Shown: positions 1-12,235 of the stretch, one piece after another
How the letters are laid out: each line of letters opens with the position of its first letter
How positions within the stretch are numbered: the first letter of the stretch is position 1
Source: Saxidomus purpurata
Taxonomy: Eukaryota; Mollusca; Bivalvia; Venerida; Veneridae
DNA: 64,000 bases
Assembly (NCBI GenBank): GCA_022818135.1
Contig: JAFMSR010000012.1
Location: 11,619,157 to 11,683,156, forward strand
Direction: 5' to 3'
The notes under the pieces: model-generated
Told to the model about the DNA's origin: nothing
The model's database searches: none
The model's input: the letters and a program-made list of their open reading frames with translations, nothing else
Made by a program: the position numbers and the translations under genes

Positions 1-644
1 TAAGATAAAAAACCAGACCTTTCTACAGGACTTGCGACAAAGTACCGGATTTTATAATAACGGCATTTGATAGACACAGTCATACTAAGGATGAAGTAGG
101 GGAGGCAACTTAATTAATAAAAATCACGTTTTTATAACCATAATTATAACGCATACACTATTTGTATATTAGTAACATCCAAGGTCAAAATGGCCAATTT
201 ATAAGTTGCAATATCGAAAAGACATATCGCAAGAAGTTTAAGACTATAACTCACGAGTATCAAATACTAAGACAATCATAGGATACGCAAGCTTTCCTTC
301 CTTTAATTTTTGTGTTTGTAAATGCTTTATAACAAACAATTTGATATACCTGACTAACTAATGAGTTATTAGTCTTTTTGGAGAAAAACACACAAATGCA
401 CGGACGGGTCTGGAAATAAAATCTTCTCTGTTTATTTTTGGAGATCAAACTATAACACACTTATAGCCTGAACATGCATGGTCTTACTTCAAATTAGTTA
501 CTTGTTGTCATTTTAATTTTACATATTTATGGAGCGTTCTGTAAAGCTTTTTCTTTTACCCAAGGTTAGAACTTCCTTGATATACCACATGCGATATTTC
601 AAATCTTCTTTGCACTTACAGCAAGATATACAGTACAACACAGG
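1..644. other. AT-rich stretch with no gene seen
   Basis: I see only short AT-rich open frames without family resemblance, splice-site support or codon bias, and no repeat that recurs elsewhere in the window. Confidence 0.5.
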
Positions 645-810
645 CGGATTCCGTTTTTGCCGCGCTATAGCGCGGGAGGTTTTACAACGCGGGAGCAATA
701 AAACCATGTCGCATCACGCGGCATATGATTGTATATGCGGCATCTATATGCCGCATGTCATTTGCGATATGCGACAAGTACCATGTCGCGTAACGCGGCG
801 AAAAGGATTA
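645..810. repeat. GCGGCAT/ATGCCGC-rich repeat cluster, copy 1
   Basis: A GC-rich island in AT-rich DNA. It is built from the heptamer GCGGCAT and its complement ATGCCGC, mixed with ATGTCGC, TGTCGCGT and TCACGCGG words. The same vocabulary recurs about 3.1 kb downstream (3784-4000), including a shared phrase close to CATTTGCGATATGCGAC. The motifs occur on both strands and can pair with each other, so a decayed satellite or foldback element is likely. A frame runs through it on the plus strand (529-882), but the codons simply translate the repeat, so it is not called as a gene. Confidence 0.6.
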
Positions 811-1888
811 ATTTTTCCTTTAAAAATTAATGCCTTTTGCACAATGTACATGTACTTCTATAAAAGGTTTTATAAGATATAATTTTAAAGAATATTTGCA
901 TGAGTTACGCAGTTTACTATCTTTCGAGTAAGTTTAAAAAATAATTTTTGTGTATAATTAAAAAGTTGTAACATTTTCATGACTTTGTTCTTTTGTTCTA
1001 AACCTTTTATTACAGATATCGTTGTTTGTCGCAAGAATTATAATGTTAATGCTTATCAATAATTTGTCGTCGTTTTGATGTATGTATTTAAACAAAATTG
1101 ATTCCGACGCTTGCCTTGAAGTTGGGGATAATTAGTGTCACATCTTAATTGAGTAGACACTTATTGCTTATATTGACAAAGGGTGATGATTGCCATTGTC
1201 TACGGTACTGTCAGCATGTTTTTCATTTTAATGAACCATAAAAGTAAGATAATCGGCTAAAACAGATATCATTGGCAATTTACTGTCGAAGTAGTAAAGA
1301 CAGGATTATTTTAGTGTCAAGTATTTAAAACTCTTTTATTAATAAGTTTCTTGTAGAAACTGATCGAGGTAAAACTAAATATTAAGTTATTCGTTCTTGG
1401 ACTCGATTTGAGCTACAAAGACACAATAATCTTAAATAAAACTGAAACAGATGATAACTGCAAACTGTCGATTTACTGCATTTGAATTAACTATTACAAT
1501 GTATACGTATGTTCCTTTTTTCGTCATACTTTGCGACAAAAACAATATGTTTGTTATAAATATAAGAACTGACAATTATTTGCCGTCTGAATGTACAACA
1601 AATCGGCATCAACTCTTTTAAATGTACGGTACCACATTAAGTTTCTAAAGTAGACATTTCCAGCTTTCAATTTGGTGAATTTCATATGGTGCTGAACTGG
1701 TCATGATCTGCACTGATTGAAAATTCATGCAGAACAATTGCTGCTAGCATGAAAATTGTTACTTTATCAAAACAACAATCTCTCAGCGCTGACTGCATCC
1801 ACATGATCAGTAGATAAATGTAAGAACTAAACTTCACAAAAATACAAGTAACAGCTTAAATACTGTACGTCCACTTATCAACCACATA
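811..1888. other. Intergenic, nothing recognised
   Basis: AT-rich sequence with stops in all frames. No conserved coding block or clear repeat was seen. Confidence 0.45.
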
Positions 1889-2032
1889 CATTGTGAGAGC
1901 TCGAACCGGGGGCACAACCGGGTTCTGTACGTTCATGCATATCGATTCCTACACTCGGAGTTAAGACACCAACATTTTACCAACTACCTAAGAGCTATGA
2001 ACCGGGATCACAACTGGCTTTTGTACGTATAG
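1889..2032. repeat. Two-copy direct repeat, ~95-bp spacing
   Basis: The phrase GAGCTCGAACCGGGGGCACA followed by ACCGGGTTCTGTACGT near 1895 returns near 1990 as GAGCTATGAACCGGGATCAC followed by AACTGGCTTTTGTACGT. The copies differ at several sites, so this is an old local duplication. Its origin is not recognised. Confidence 0.5.
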
Positions 2033-2275
2033 GTGTTTGATATTTTATGAAAATAATAAAGATGGTTTTTTTTAAAAGATCGCACTGTTGAAAGTGAAAT
2101 TTAGTGACGTAACATCAAACATTGTGATACACACATGTAATATTAACACCTCGGGCTAAGGTTTGGTTTCAGAACAGTTAAATTTGATTTGAACTGAATT
2201 ACAATTCAAGAAATAAAGTACATCCGTTCCAGCTGTATTTTGGTCGTTCTAACAGACGGGCAATTTAACTTATTA

Positions 2276-2967
2276 CAGTAAAATCAGTATATAGGGACTC
2301 GGGATTTAACGTAACTTCGGCTATAATGAACAGTACTTTTGGGCCCGATTTTTCCTCTTTTTTTTTGGTTAAATGTAAAAAGATGCGGTTATATCGTACC
2401 CGTTTATAAGGAAACTTCGGATATAGTCTTCTACATTTCACATGTATAACCTTTTGATAAACTAGTTAAAAGAGAATACCAACACAATTGCTAAGTACGA
2501 TGTTCAAGTGATAATATTTTTCGTAAACAGTTATGAGCGTTTCTTTAAAAGCATGCAGACCGAATGAAATCCCATTTTGGGAGAGAAAAAAACATGTTAA
2601 ATATTCAAGTTTTGGCTATTGAGCGAAAATCGGCTTCATTCAATTGTATCAAATACAAAATTTTTTTTTTCAGTATTGCCAATGAAAACATGAACCGTCT
2701 TTTTATGCTTTATTAATCTTTGCAATTATTTTACATACGTATAGAAAAGGATAACAGTTATAGATATTTATAACTTTTCAAAAGGTGCTTGAAAAATCAA
2801 AAGCAACTGTACGTTGATGGTTGGGATTTGACTATAAAAATACTTGTTCGATATGTATTTTAGTTCGATATATATAAGGAACGTCGATATATGGATATAA
2901 GGAACTCAAGGATATAAGGAATACATTTGATAGATCCCGGAGAGTTCGTTATAAGCAAAATTTACTG
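2276..2967. mobile_element. Non-autonomous pogo/Tigger-like DNA transposon relic
   Basis: The left end reads CAGTAAAATC then GTATATAGGGACTC. The right end, reverse-complemented, reads CAGTAAATTTTGCTTATAAC then GAACTCT. Both ends sit directly against a TA dinucleotide (2274-2275 and 2968-2969), the target duplication expected for Tc1/mariner/pogo elements. Termini of the form CAGTAAAAC...TTATAACGAAC are typical of the pogo/Tigger branch. The arms stay loosely similar for about 40 bp (GGGAT, TTATA blocks). No transposase frame is seen in the 692 bp, so it is a MITE-like or internally deleted copy. Alternative: a chance inverted match, which is less likely given the TA flanks. Confidence 0.6.
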
Positions 2968-2969
2968 TA

Positions 2970-3783
2970 TACCGGTACTACGCTTTCATCTACGAGATAC
3001 AAATTTCCACCCAATACCGGTGATAGATAACCTTATACTTAACTGCTGCAATGATCTCTCATCGCTTCCGGGCTATTTTTACGTAAATTAAAAACAGCAA
3101 GCACATCACATACATACGAAAAAATGACTGTAAAACTATTTAAAAAAATAAATATAGGGTTGTGGGTATTCCTTTTCTTAGTTAGATCATTTTCTATCCA
3201 TTTATAGCAGTTTTGAAGTAGAATTCGAGAAAAACCTGATTATTAATTTTTTCATCCCCATTCTGTATTTACACTTATTTCTGCTTACTTGCGTGAAAAT
3301 AAATCTACCATGTCCATTAAGTAGTGGATAAGGAAATCCCATTCTCATGTTTTTCAGCGTTAATTTACAGTAAATAATTAGTTCTGTCGTATTCTTTTAA
3401 GCATCCTTTTTCAATTATCAACATTTAAAGTGATCACGATGCTTTAATATTATTCTTAACATTCGCTTCTTGGTCGTACTCTGTCATTCAATGTAGTATT
3501 TGTCGATCTCTGCATTAAGATAATTCATTCAAAATAGTCGTATGGGTTGAGGTATTTCTTTTTCAACTCACAGTTCTAAAACACGTTTCTACATACATGT
3601 TTTATGGTTACTAAAACTTACTGGTATACACATGTAATTACTAAAAACATTTAAGACTGCAATTTTATTGGTTACAATATGGAATACATTGTACATCATT
3701 ATTGAAAAACACAGTTTTATACATGTGTACAATACAATATAGTACATATTTTTTATTTCATCTCTTTTACCTGTATAGAAAAT
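2970..3783. other. Intergenic, nothing recognised
   Basis: AT-rich DNA with stops in all frames. The minus frame at 3589-3882 overlaps the next repeat cluster and looks like chance. Confidence 0.45.
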
Positions 3784-4000
3784 GACATGCCGCATAACGT
3801 CGCGACACGCGGCATCACGCGGCAGGACTCGTTGTCGCGCTTGAATGCGCTTTATTGCTATTTTGTCTTTCAGATGCGGCAATTGAATGCCGCATACAAT
3901 TTGCGATGTCGCGTCACGCGTTTGATTTCCCGCCGCATCTCCATGCTTTCAGACTCTTATTTACATGCCGCATGGACGCATATGCGTGGGGTTTCGCCTG
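3784..4000. repeat. GCGGCAT/ATGCCGC-rich repeat cluster, copy 2
   Basis: A second GC-rich island with the same words as 645-810: ATGCCGCATAACGTCGCGAC, CACGCGGCA, ATGCGGCA, ATGCCGCATACAATTTGCGA and TGTCGCGTCACGCG. Copies lie in both orientations. The plus frame 3787-4107 only reads through the repeat and is not taken as a gene. Confidence 0.6.
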
Positions 4001-5214
4001 TGCTGTACTGTAATTATTTTTGTTTCTACTATTACCAAATGAGACATATAGTTGACTTCTTTAAATTATATAACTCTCACCTTTTCCACACAATCATAAG
4101 CTTTTAGCATTGTTTTTGAAGATCTGAAAAGGGAGAAGAAACACATATGTATTTACCTCAAATATAACTTGAGGAGACTCCATAAAAGACGTGGACGTGT
4201 ATACAAAATGGGCTGGGCCAAAAATCAAAATAAAGAGTAAAATCACCAGCGCTTTGTCCAAGTTCTGGACGCTTGCGGTTAAGGACTTCTATCATTATGA
4301 TAATAGAGAACGGTCAACTACATTCAATACCTAAATATGTCACAGTTTTAACCTGCCTTTTGCAGAGTGTTGTGCTTGATGATGTTCAAGGATTGCCTTA
4401 TGTATTTGATGTTGGTTGGAATTGAAAATTCCTCTTGCAATACCTACCAATTGACGAAGAACTAAATAAAAAGTAATTCGTTTTGTGCCCTCATAGTGAC
4501 ACAAACTCTAACGAATAGAAGAAGTACGCTATTAAATATTCAAATTTGATTTTTTTTATCGCAATTGCATACTTTTATACTATTGGAACAGCTACCCTTT
4601 TCTTTAGATATTTTTTCAAACGAAATAAACACACATATGTAAGGTCTATACGTATATTTTACGTAAAGCGAATAATTCGATCTCCTCTCTTTGGCCTTTG
4701 CTTCTTGGGGCAGAATATGTACTCCGACATAAACTTTTACCTACCTGTTTTGTCTCCATCAAACAATATATAAGCATCATATTTGTCGACGTCGTAGAAC
4801 AGTAGTAGACAGTCGTAGGCGGTAGAATATCTTTGACTTTCAGACTGTCAAACTAAATGATACAATCTATTAGATGTAATCTAGCAAGACAGTAACCGAA
4901 TCGAGCTTTATCATCGAGCCGTTAAATGAAATTATGTCTTACACGACTCAAGATATTTTCAATTTGTTGCAAAATAGTAATTAATTAAAGTTTAAAGAAA
5001 TAACAAATTTTACGTGTTTAATTAATATTGTGATTGTTTTTAAATTGATTAATGTTATTACGTACAATATACAGTACTGAGCGAGAGTTCACAGGCGGCG
5101 TAACAGCTGTAATATTGTGGTTGTTATTGATTTACACTATCACATTTTGTCAATTTACTTAAAAAGATATTTTTCGTCTGCATGCTCATTAACAAGTGTG
5201 TGTAGATCAGTATT
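4001..5214. other. Intergenic, nothing recognised
   Basis: No conserved coding block. The 75-codon plus frame at 4546-4773 is F/I/Y-rich, as random AT-rich translation tends to be. Confidence 0.45.
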
Positions 5215-5350
5215 TGCCGTACTCACTCTTCCTCATTGAAGGTCGATCAAAAGATACACTGTGTTTACTTATTCATTAACTAGAGCGAATACAAGATTAT
5301 TTGGTGGGATACGCGCTGCCTCATTGAGGGTCGGTCAATGTGCACAGCGT
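5215..5350. repeat. Two-copy direct repeat, ~87-bp spacing
   Basis: CCTCATTGAAGGTCGATCAA near 5232 recurs as CCTCATTGAGGGTCGGTCAA near 5319, each with an upstream TACTC or TACGC word and a downstream CACTGTG or CACAGCG word. It is an old local duplication of unknown nature. Confidence 0.45.
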
Positions 5351-5744
5351 CCTCAATCGGTACAGTGGGTAAATCAGATACGCAAGTAAGGTTTATTCAC
5401 GGAATGATTTACAGGTAAGTATTCATATATGTGATAAACACTATTCAATGTGTTAAAGAATATTTTGCCTTTCTTTAAAATAACACAATCGAAACTGAAC
5501 ATTTAAAAAAAATAGTGTAAGCGCGATCTCTTGTCGTGGATGGACCGGGACATTGTAACAAAATCTGACATAATACAGTATCTACTATTGCCAACACATC
5601 CAATTTACGGGTATGAATGTAGGATTAACGTACGTTTTTTCGAGTTATAACATATCCCGAGGAATTATGCAGGTGTTTTAACACGAAAAAAACGTTCGTT
5701 AACGCTATTCTAGCATACTAAAATCATGAAAATAAGAATGTAAC

Positions 5745-5960
5745 GCTCTTACTGGTACGACATTCAACAATACGCGGGGCAACGTCCGGGTTGTTTACGT
5801 CATATTATGACGTCACTTGTGGATTTAGCCCGGCACTGTTGACGTCGCGCTTGATGAAAGACTTGGAAGACAGGCCTATTGTTTACAATGGCCCTGTAAT
5901 GCGCATAAATGAAAACGGTTTATAACAGCGCGTGAATTCCCCGTTAACACGCGTTTTTCC
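5745..5960. promoter_or_regulatory. CpG-rich segment with CRE-like motifs
   Basis: This stretch is richer in CpG than its surroundings. It carries a perfect CRE palindrome TGACGTCA at 5808-5815, a TACGTCAT 15 bp before it, and TTGACGTCGCGC just after, followed by ACACGCG and GCGCGTG words. That makes it a promoter or enhancer candidate, but no coding exon is recognised on either side. Alternative: part of an old GC-rich repeat. Confidence 0.3.
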
Positions 5961-8397
5961 TCCTGATAAAACACCAGCAAATCGGCAAGAACAGCACATT
6001 TTATGCTAGAATTTCCCTTTAATTTTTAATATTTGAGCCAATTCATGAAATCGAACGAAAGCTTACATGCTAACTTTAAATAATCATTACGTATACACTC
6101 ATATGATCTGACGCACTATACAAATAAATCACATGGTTGATTTACTACTTAGACCTCTGGAAGGTTTAAAGCCATGGCGCGAGACACAAATGGTAAATTA
6201 TATTCTCAAAAACATACAAAACCTACGAATTTTGCGAACCTATTTTACCCTGACTTTTGTAAAACTCCTCATACATATTAAGCAATTTATAAACTGCATG
6301 CATCCTTCCCGATGTTTTGTAAACTCGTTACACGTGCTTAATTTCAAAAGGAGTAACTTGTAAATAAGAAGGTAAACATTTCAATGCATTTTAATTTGAA
6401 AATTGAATAACAGTTTTAACTTTTTATGATAATTGAGTATCTATATATTTTTCACCGATCGACGGATGAATGAATGTATTGTAAAAAGTGAAGAAGCTAG
6501 TTTAAAGCAACTTTGAAACAACATCTTAATGTGACTGGCGTATTTACTATAGCATGATCATACACTTGATATTTAATAAGGGTAACTGCGTAAAAAATCG
6601 TCCTTGTGGTACTTTCCTTTCAAATACATTTCTCAATAACGTTCTCAAGTTCAGACTTACATTGTTGAACATATACTCTGCTTTCATGATAAGCCGGCAA
6701 ATCTATGTTGTCTGATAATAAAATGCACTGATCGCTTTTCAATCAATGGATCGTCTTAATTCAAAGATGGACAAATTCATAATTTTTTTTTTTTAGCGAG
6801 ACCAGGATTAATATCATCTTGACAGCTGTATCATCACATTTGTTGTCCTTCTTTCATTATCTTAGTGTTTTAATCGGTAATTTTGAAAATAAATTATGCC
6901 TTTGAAAGATGCGGCTGTATGAAATGTTGGCAATTCATCAAAAAGACAACATACAGCTTAGGGCAATGCGCGTCAATACACATTTATCATATAGACAAAA
7001 ACATCTAATAAATTAAAATAATTTGAAACAGCAAATATAAGGTATGTTTACTCGTTTATATTTTTTACTATTAAACATGTAATAACTAAAATTGCAGTAA
7101 TCATCGAGCTCAAATTGCCGGTGCACGAGTGCAGAATCTAAAATTATACTTTATTTCATACACTACGTAGCTGCTACTTCTTTTGCAGCAAAACCTAAAA
7201 CTAAATTAACATTTTAGTTAATTCTATCTACTTGGTCTTAATATATCCAAAATAAATCCATTTATTTTTACGGATATACTATTACCGGATAAGCTGAGCA
7301 CTAAAACAACCAACATTTATATACACATTTTATGAAGAGATAAATATACCAAACAATATACCAAACAATCCCAAAGAACTCAACTTAATATTCACTACTT
7401 TTGTTACTATGGTAAGTCATCATACCGGTTTGATAAGTCTTTACGCCGGAATAACTGTATACTCAGCAAAAATAAAAAGAATCGACTTTTTCTGCACATA
7501 TATTTCAAACTGAATAGTGAAAGAAATATCAAAACAGAAATGTTAATGAAATCAAAACACCCCAAAACTCCGCCTTGTCACTCCATTACATGTACATTAT
7601 TATCTTTCTGTAAACCTCGACATACTGAATATTTGTTTTACGTTAATTTGAGATGCGGTAAGACAGTGGACATTGCAAAAATGACAACACATTTCATCAT
7701 TAATTTATCACGCCACACTTGCACAAAACTTGATATAAAATTGACTTCCAGAAGATTTCCATAGATAGTAATTTAAAATTAGTGTATGGAAGAATGTAAA
7801 TTACCAATATTCTTTATATTCTTTTTATATTCATTTGGCTGGTGTCAAAATATATCTCATTTTACCCAAGAAGGTGTATATACATAGACGAAAAAAATCC
7901 TTATAAAATTGAAACCTAAAATCAAAATTTAAAACTTGTTTAAATACTTTTTAATTTTAATGAGTAACCTAATATTATAAAAGCAATGAGATGGGCAGTG
8001 ATTTACAGTGTATGTAACTTTACGTTGCATAAATAACACAAAGGTCAAGGGCGGGGGAAATATCAATATCATGATATGTAAAAAGAAAGTATGGCTATTT
8101 TTTATAAATTATGTTAATACACTTTGTAACACGCATTTAATTATTATTTGAGAAGATGTAAATGAGAAATATAAACATAATACATGCGTAATACAGACGG
8201 CAATAACATTATAAACGTTATGTACCAAGGCAAGTAAATAAGTTTTTTGAACGCAAGAGAATGAAGACTTAAAACTCTTCAAAGCAAACTCAAAATGTTT
8301 TTCTATTTTTTTCCCTACAATAATTATTTTTTTCAATCAAAAGTTAACGGTTAGCTTACAATGTATCAGCCAGTTAAAGTTTCGAACAACGGGGCTT
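5961..8397. other. Intergenic, nothing recognised
   Basis: AT-rich sequence with short chance frames (6133-6363, 7540-7764 plus; 8109-8336 minus). None has a recognisable domain or credible splice partners. Confidence 0.45.
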
Positions 8398-8814
8398 GGC
8401 CCCGATTTCACGAAAATACTTAAGTAATTACTCAGTAACATGCTCAATGTATTTCAACACTTAATAGCTTCTTGTATGTTTATTCCTTTGAAAAATTTAG
8501 GTTTGTCAGAATCGTATTTACCCATTTATTTCAATTATATACACTTGTCAATACTTGTACAGGGAATGTTGTTTTATAGCAAGTATTTTATATAAGTGAA
8601 TTATAAAAACTCTTGAGTTGTACTCAAATGAATGTTTTGCTATATTTGACTTGCATTTAGTATTATACAACATTTTATTCTTTCATGTTAATTTCAGAAA
8701 TAGACTATCGTTAAAAATGACAACAAGTGATATCCTTAATTTAAGTGGCAATTTGACTTTCAAATAACGTACTTAGCTGAGCAATAACTTAAGTATTTTC
8801 GTGAAATCGGGGCC
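8398..8814. mobile_element. 417-bp MITE with long terminal inverted repeats
   Basis: The left end GGCCCCGATTTCACGAAAAT continues ACTTAAGTAATTACTCAG. The right end is its reverse complement, the same 20 bases continuing ACTTAAGTTATTGCTCAG. About 38 bp match with only two differences. The interior is AT-rich and lacks a transposase frame, so this is a non-autonomous DNA transposon. A clear target-site duplication is not visible, so the superfamily is left open. Confidence 0.8.
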
Positions 8815-10238
8815 TGGACTTTATGCACACTTAACGTATAGCGTTTTCACGATACTAAAATACCGCAAGGGATGTTAGGCATGTTTCCGAGTCAGTTCTT
8901 CTTATTGACAAAATATTGCCTGTAATTTTATAATCTAATTCTGAGGAAAGCCACACAGAAACTCCTTCGTTTCCCAAAACACCGATCTATACATGTTTAT
9001 ATCTACTATATTTACATATTCAAATGTAATGTCCAGTAACATCCAGCAAAACGTTATTTGACCTTATATTGTGTCAATGCACAGTAAATATTTGGCTGTC
9101 ATTAGAGCGCAAGGTGGCTGCCACATGCGCTAGTAGTATGTATTTCTTAGCCAGAATACTCTTGAACATTATTGTTCAATATGTAATTTGTTAAGTTGTA
9201 TTTATGTTTTTCTTTTTCAAGCTATACACAGTAGGTGATATTAAAAGGTTAAAAATCAATTATTTGTATGGTGTCTTAGTCGACAGATAAGCACACATTT
9301 TTTTGGTGAATTTCAGTTTGTATAATCATGTCACAGAATCGATCGTAGAGCAAACAAGTAAATGTTCAATTTGCACTCTTCTTATTGATATAATGTGTTT
9401 GATTTGTTAAAAAATTCAGAACAATTAGTTTCCAATTAGACGACTTATTGCACACTATATACTAAGCTGTGTCTTAGAAGCTTCAATTAAGGCAATATCA
9501 CCATAAGAATAAAGTCAAAGCGATAATCTATTTGCTTTTGTCGTAGGGTAAATTGAAATATATTTACCCTACGACACTTTTATGATACAAGATATAGACA
9601 TTGCAAAATTACCATAAAAAGTAAATCGAGAACGCGGATTCTGTCTCGTGGTGCGATGAAAGATAGAAACACTATAAAATGACCAAAATGTGTACAAAAA
9701 TATAGAGTTAACTATGTTACAAACTGCGCTTTATTTATGCGCTGTTAAAACACACAACTTCAAACGTAACTGATTGATGATAGGCGCATTACCTAAAGGA
9801 GGGCACTCATTAGTAGATCAAAGGCATCGGCATAGGTTTTGCTTACTCCTAGTGAACTAAATTAGCTGAACTAAGAGCAACATTTGCTGTTTTTCTATGT
9901 CAAATTTAACCGATGTTTGATGATGCTACAGTTGTTGCTCAAAGAATGCAGTAATGGAGTTAGCTTATAAACTATGAAACTATGGAAAAAAGGAAACAAT
10001 TAACCTAAATCGATTAGTAAAAAATTGCACCCTCGCTCTCTTAAACTTTGTGCATGATGTGCACTGATCACAAAGACAGAGTTATTTCCTGCCATCAGGG
10101 ACTTAGCTAAGTTAAAGTTATATTACCCTTCAAAAATGCCATATTGAGCTATGGTCAAGCATGAAGCTTACAAAACACAGTGGATGCTTTATAATCATGT
10201 AAGAAGTGAGTTTAACAAAGTTATTTTTCTTATCGAGA
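8815..10238. other. Intergenic, one strong hairpin
   Basis: No gene seen. At 9540-9575 there is a perfect 14-bp stem (GTCGTAGGGTAAAT with its complement) and an 8-nt loop. It could be the core of a small foldback element. No function is assigned. Confidence 0.45.
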
Positions 10239-10440
10239 TAAACATAACCGAAAGGGTGGATTTTTGTAGTTATTCAATATGAATGAAACAAGACAGACAA
10301 TGACAAATGTATGAAACTTTTGTACAGATCCATTCTTTTTGGTTATAGCTGTGGCAATGTTCATTATTCTAAATCATTTATAAATGTTCTTTCTACAATA
10401 GTGATGGTCAGTTAGAACGGTAGTATCACTTTAAAAGTTG
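10239..10440 (+). repeat. Dispersed repeat family R1, copy A
   Basis: It begins AACCGAAAGGGTGGATTTTT and holds blocks CAATATGAATGAAAC, GGTTATAGCTGTGGCAATGT, GTGATGGTCAGTTAGAACGG and TATCACTTTAAAA. The same ordered blocks occur at 15435-15705 and 61160-61440. Three diverged copies within one window mark an abundant old interspersed repeat. No coding potential. Confidence 0.7.
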
Positions 10441-10544
10441 ATAGTGACATTAGGAATAGTATTACTCTCCGTGTGTATACAGTAGAACAAATTGTTACAT
10501 AATACTCAGAAAGGTTTTTAATAAAAACGTCCACGAACTCCTGT

Positions 10545-10645
10545 ACTTACTGCGACGATGTAGAGGTTAAAGTGTCTGCCGCTCATCCCGTTGGTCGCGG
10601 GTTCGAACCACACTAATGCCACAACCGTTCCTCCTTATATGACAC
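10545..10645 (+). repeat. tRNA-derived SINE head
   Basis: GATGTAGAGGTTAAAGTGTC resembles a degenerate A box and CGCGGGTTCGAACCACA is a good B box, spaced as in a tRNA-type Pol III promoter. The acceptor ends do not pair and there is no proper anticodon arm, so this is a SINE relic and not a tRNA gene. Confidence 0.6.
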
Positions 10646-11200
10646 CAGGACTGGTTTTTACAGGAAGCGGACTCGAAAGTGTCTCGCTAAGCTTCAAGTT
10701 TTTTTCACAATTGAGCTGAAATAAATTAGTATAAACTAAATTAAAGACCAAGTTATGATCAGCCTCATAGCCTGCACGTCATAATTAGCACTGCTCTTAA
10801 TTCAATTGGTTAAATTTTAGAGAGCAATTAATGGTACACTGAATTTTGACAAATAGACAAATACATCATAGAAATTACACAGAGCACTAGTAAAATGATA
10901 TAGAATGAAAAATGAGGTGGTGTCATCAACAAAGTTGACACTTTAGGCAAATCTTTAGCTAAAGAAAATGTCGCAAATTAGACTAGCGTGTACTGACTGT
11001 GTCCCAATGAAACGTAATGCTTTCATCTAACGACATGTTTAGACACAACTAGTTGAAATTAAATTTTCAAAATGTGTGTACATGTACTGTATTGAATGTA
11101 ATATCAATCTCCAATAAGCAGCATACAACTGATTTTTGTTTGATAATTTAAAGTTTTAAACTCTAATGTCAAAAAAAAATCAATAAAAAGTAAGTAAGCA
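10646..11200. other. Intergenic, nothing recognised
   Basis: AT-rich DNA without coding blocks. The first part may be the body of the SINE that starts at about 10545. Confidence 0.4.
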
Positions 11201-12235
11201 GAAGAGCAGACGACCGTGAAATAAACATTATGATGAAGGCAAAAATGCCTATTTGGCACTTTTTTCCTAAGACATTATAAGCATAACAAAGCAATTCGGT
11301 TTCGATATCGATTCAGGCAAGGGACCGCTCATTGTCTTGTTATTTTAAGATAGCCAATAAACATAAGTTAATTTACACTTTAAGAAGGCATTAAATTTGA
11401 ATATTTGAAATAATCAAATAAGATGTCTGATGCAAGAAAAATAATGCCTTTTTTGCATTTAAGAAACTAAGATCTTTATAATTTCATATGCATACTATGA
11501 TAGCATGTATACATGATGTTTTGGTAATGATTTATTCCAGGTAAGGGAGGTATAATTTTGCTTTGTGACTCATTTTAACTTAGCCAATAAACGGTACGCT
11601 TGCAGATTAACGTGCATGTAGAATGTATTCAGTGATAAAGAATACTTGTTGAAATAATTCAAAGAAGAAGTAACAGAAGATTAGGGCAGTAGAATAAGAC
11701 CCTTTTTGATGAAAGAAATAGGAATGTTTATTATTTCATATTGTTACTATGATAGGAAGTATCCAAATGATGATCCCTAGGCACAAAATATTTGAAATAC
11801 CATACTAAGTCAGTGATAGTTGACATATTGTGTACGCAGAGTATAAGTACAAATGCAAAAAAAAAGCAGAGTTACAACGTTAAATTTATAAAGCAATCAT
11901 GACTAAAGTCAACACTTCACGGAAATGATGAAAGAATCAGGCAAAGTTAGGACATGGCAATGAAAAAACCAGCTAAGGAAGGATTAGGGACTGGTTTATA
12001 GCAGACAGTACTATATCTTGGAACAATGATAGGTAAATATCCAAATATAAGTTTCGATTACTGCGCAGAAAAAATATTGAGTAGACACGATACTCAATAT
12101 ATATTGAAGACAAACGATACTCAATATTGATAGTGAAATATTCATGTAAGAGTTTCTTTACATTGCCAATGAAAAAAAGAAGAGTAGAAACGTTAACTTT
12201 ATAGAAGATAATAACAATTCCAGGTGACATATTGT
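11201..12235. repeat. Degenerate tandem array, ~250-300-bp unit
   Basis: Several phrases recur in order. TAGCCAATAAAC appears near 11351 and 11581. TTTCATATGCATACTATGAT near 11481 returns as TTTCATATTGTTACTATGAT near 11735. AAAAAGCAGAGTTACAACGT near 11860 returns as AAAAAGAAGAGTAGAAACGT near 12175. ATAGGAAGTATCCAAATGAT is echoed by ATAGGTAAATATCCAAATAT near 12030. Units are strongly diverged, so this is an old tandem expansion of three or four units. A short palindromic patch of ACTCAATATT words lies at 12070-12130. Confidence 0.5.

Noticed and set aside
529..882. 117-codon plus-strand frame
   Set aside because: It reads through the GCGGCAT repeat cluster; no domain, and the GC-rich repeat alone removes stops.
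3787..4107. 106-codon plus-strand frame
   Set aside because: Same reason: translation of the second GCGGCAT cluster.
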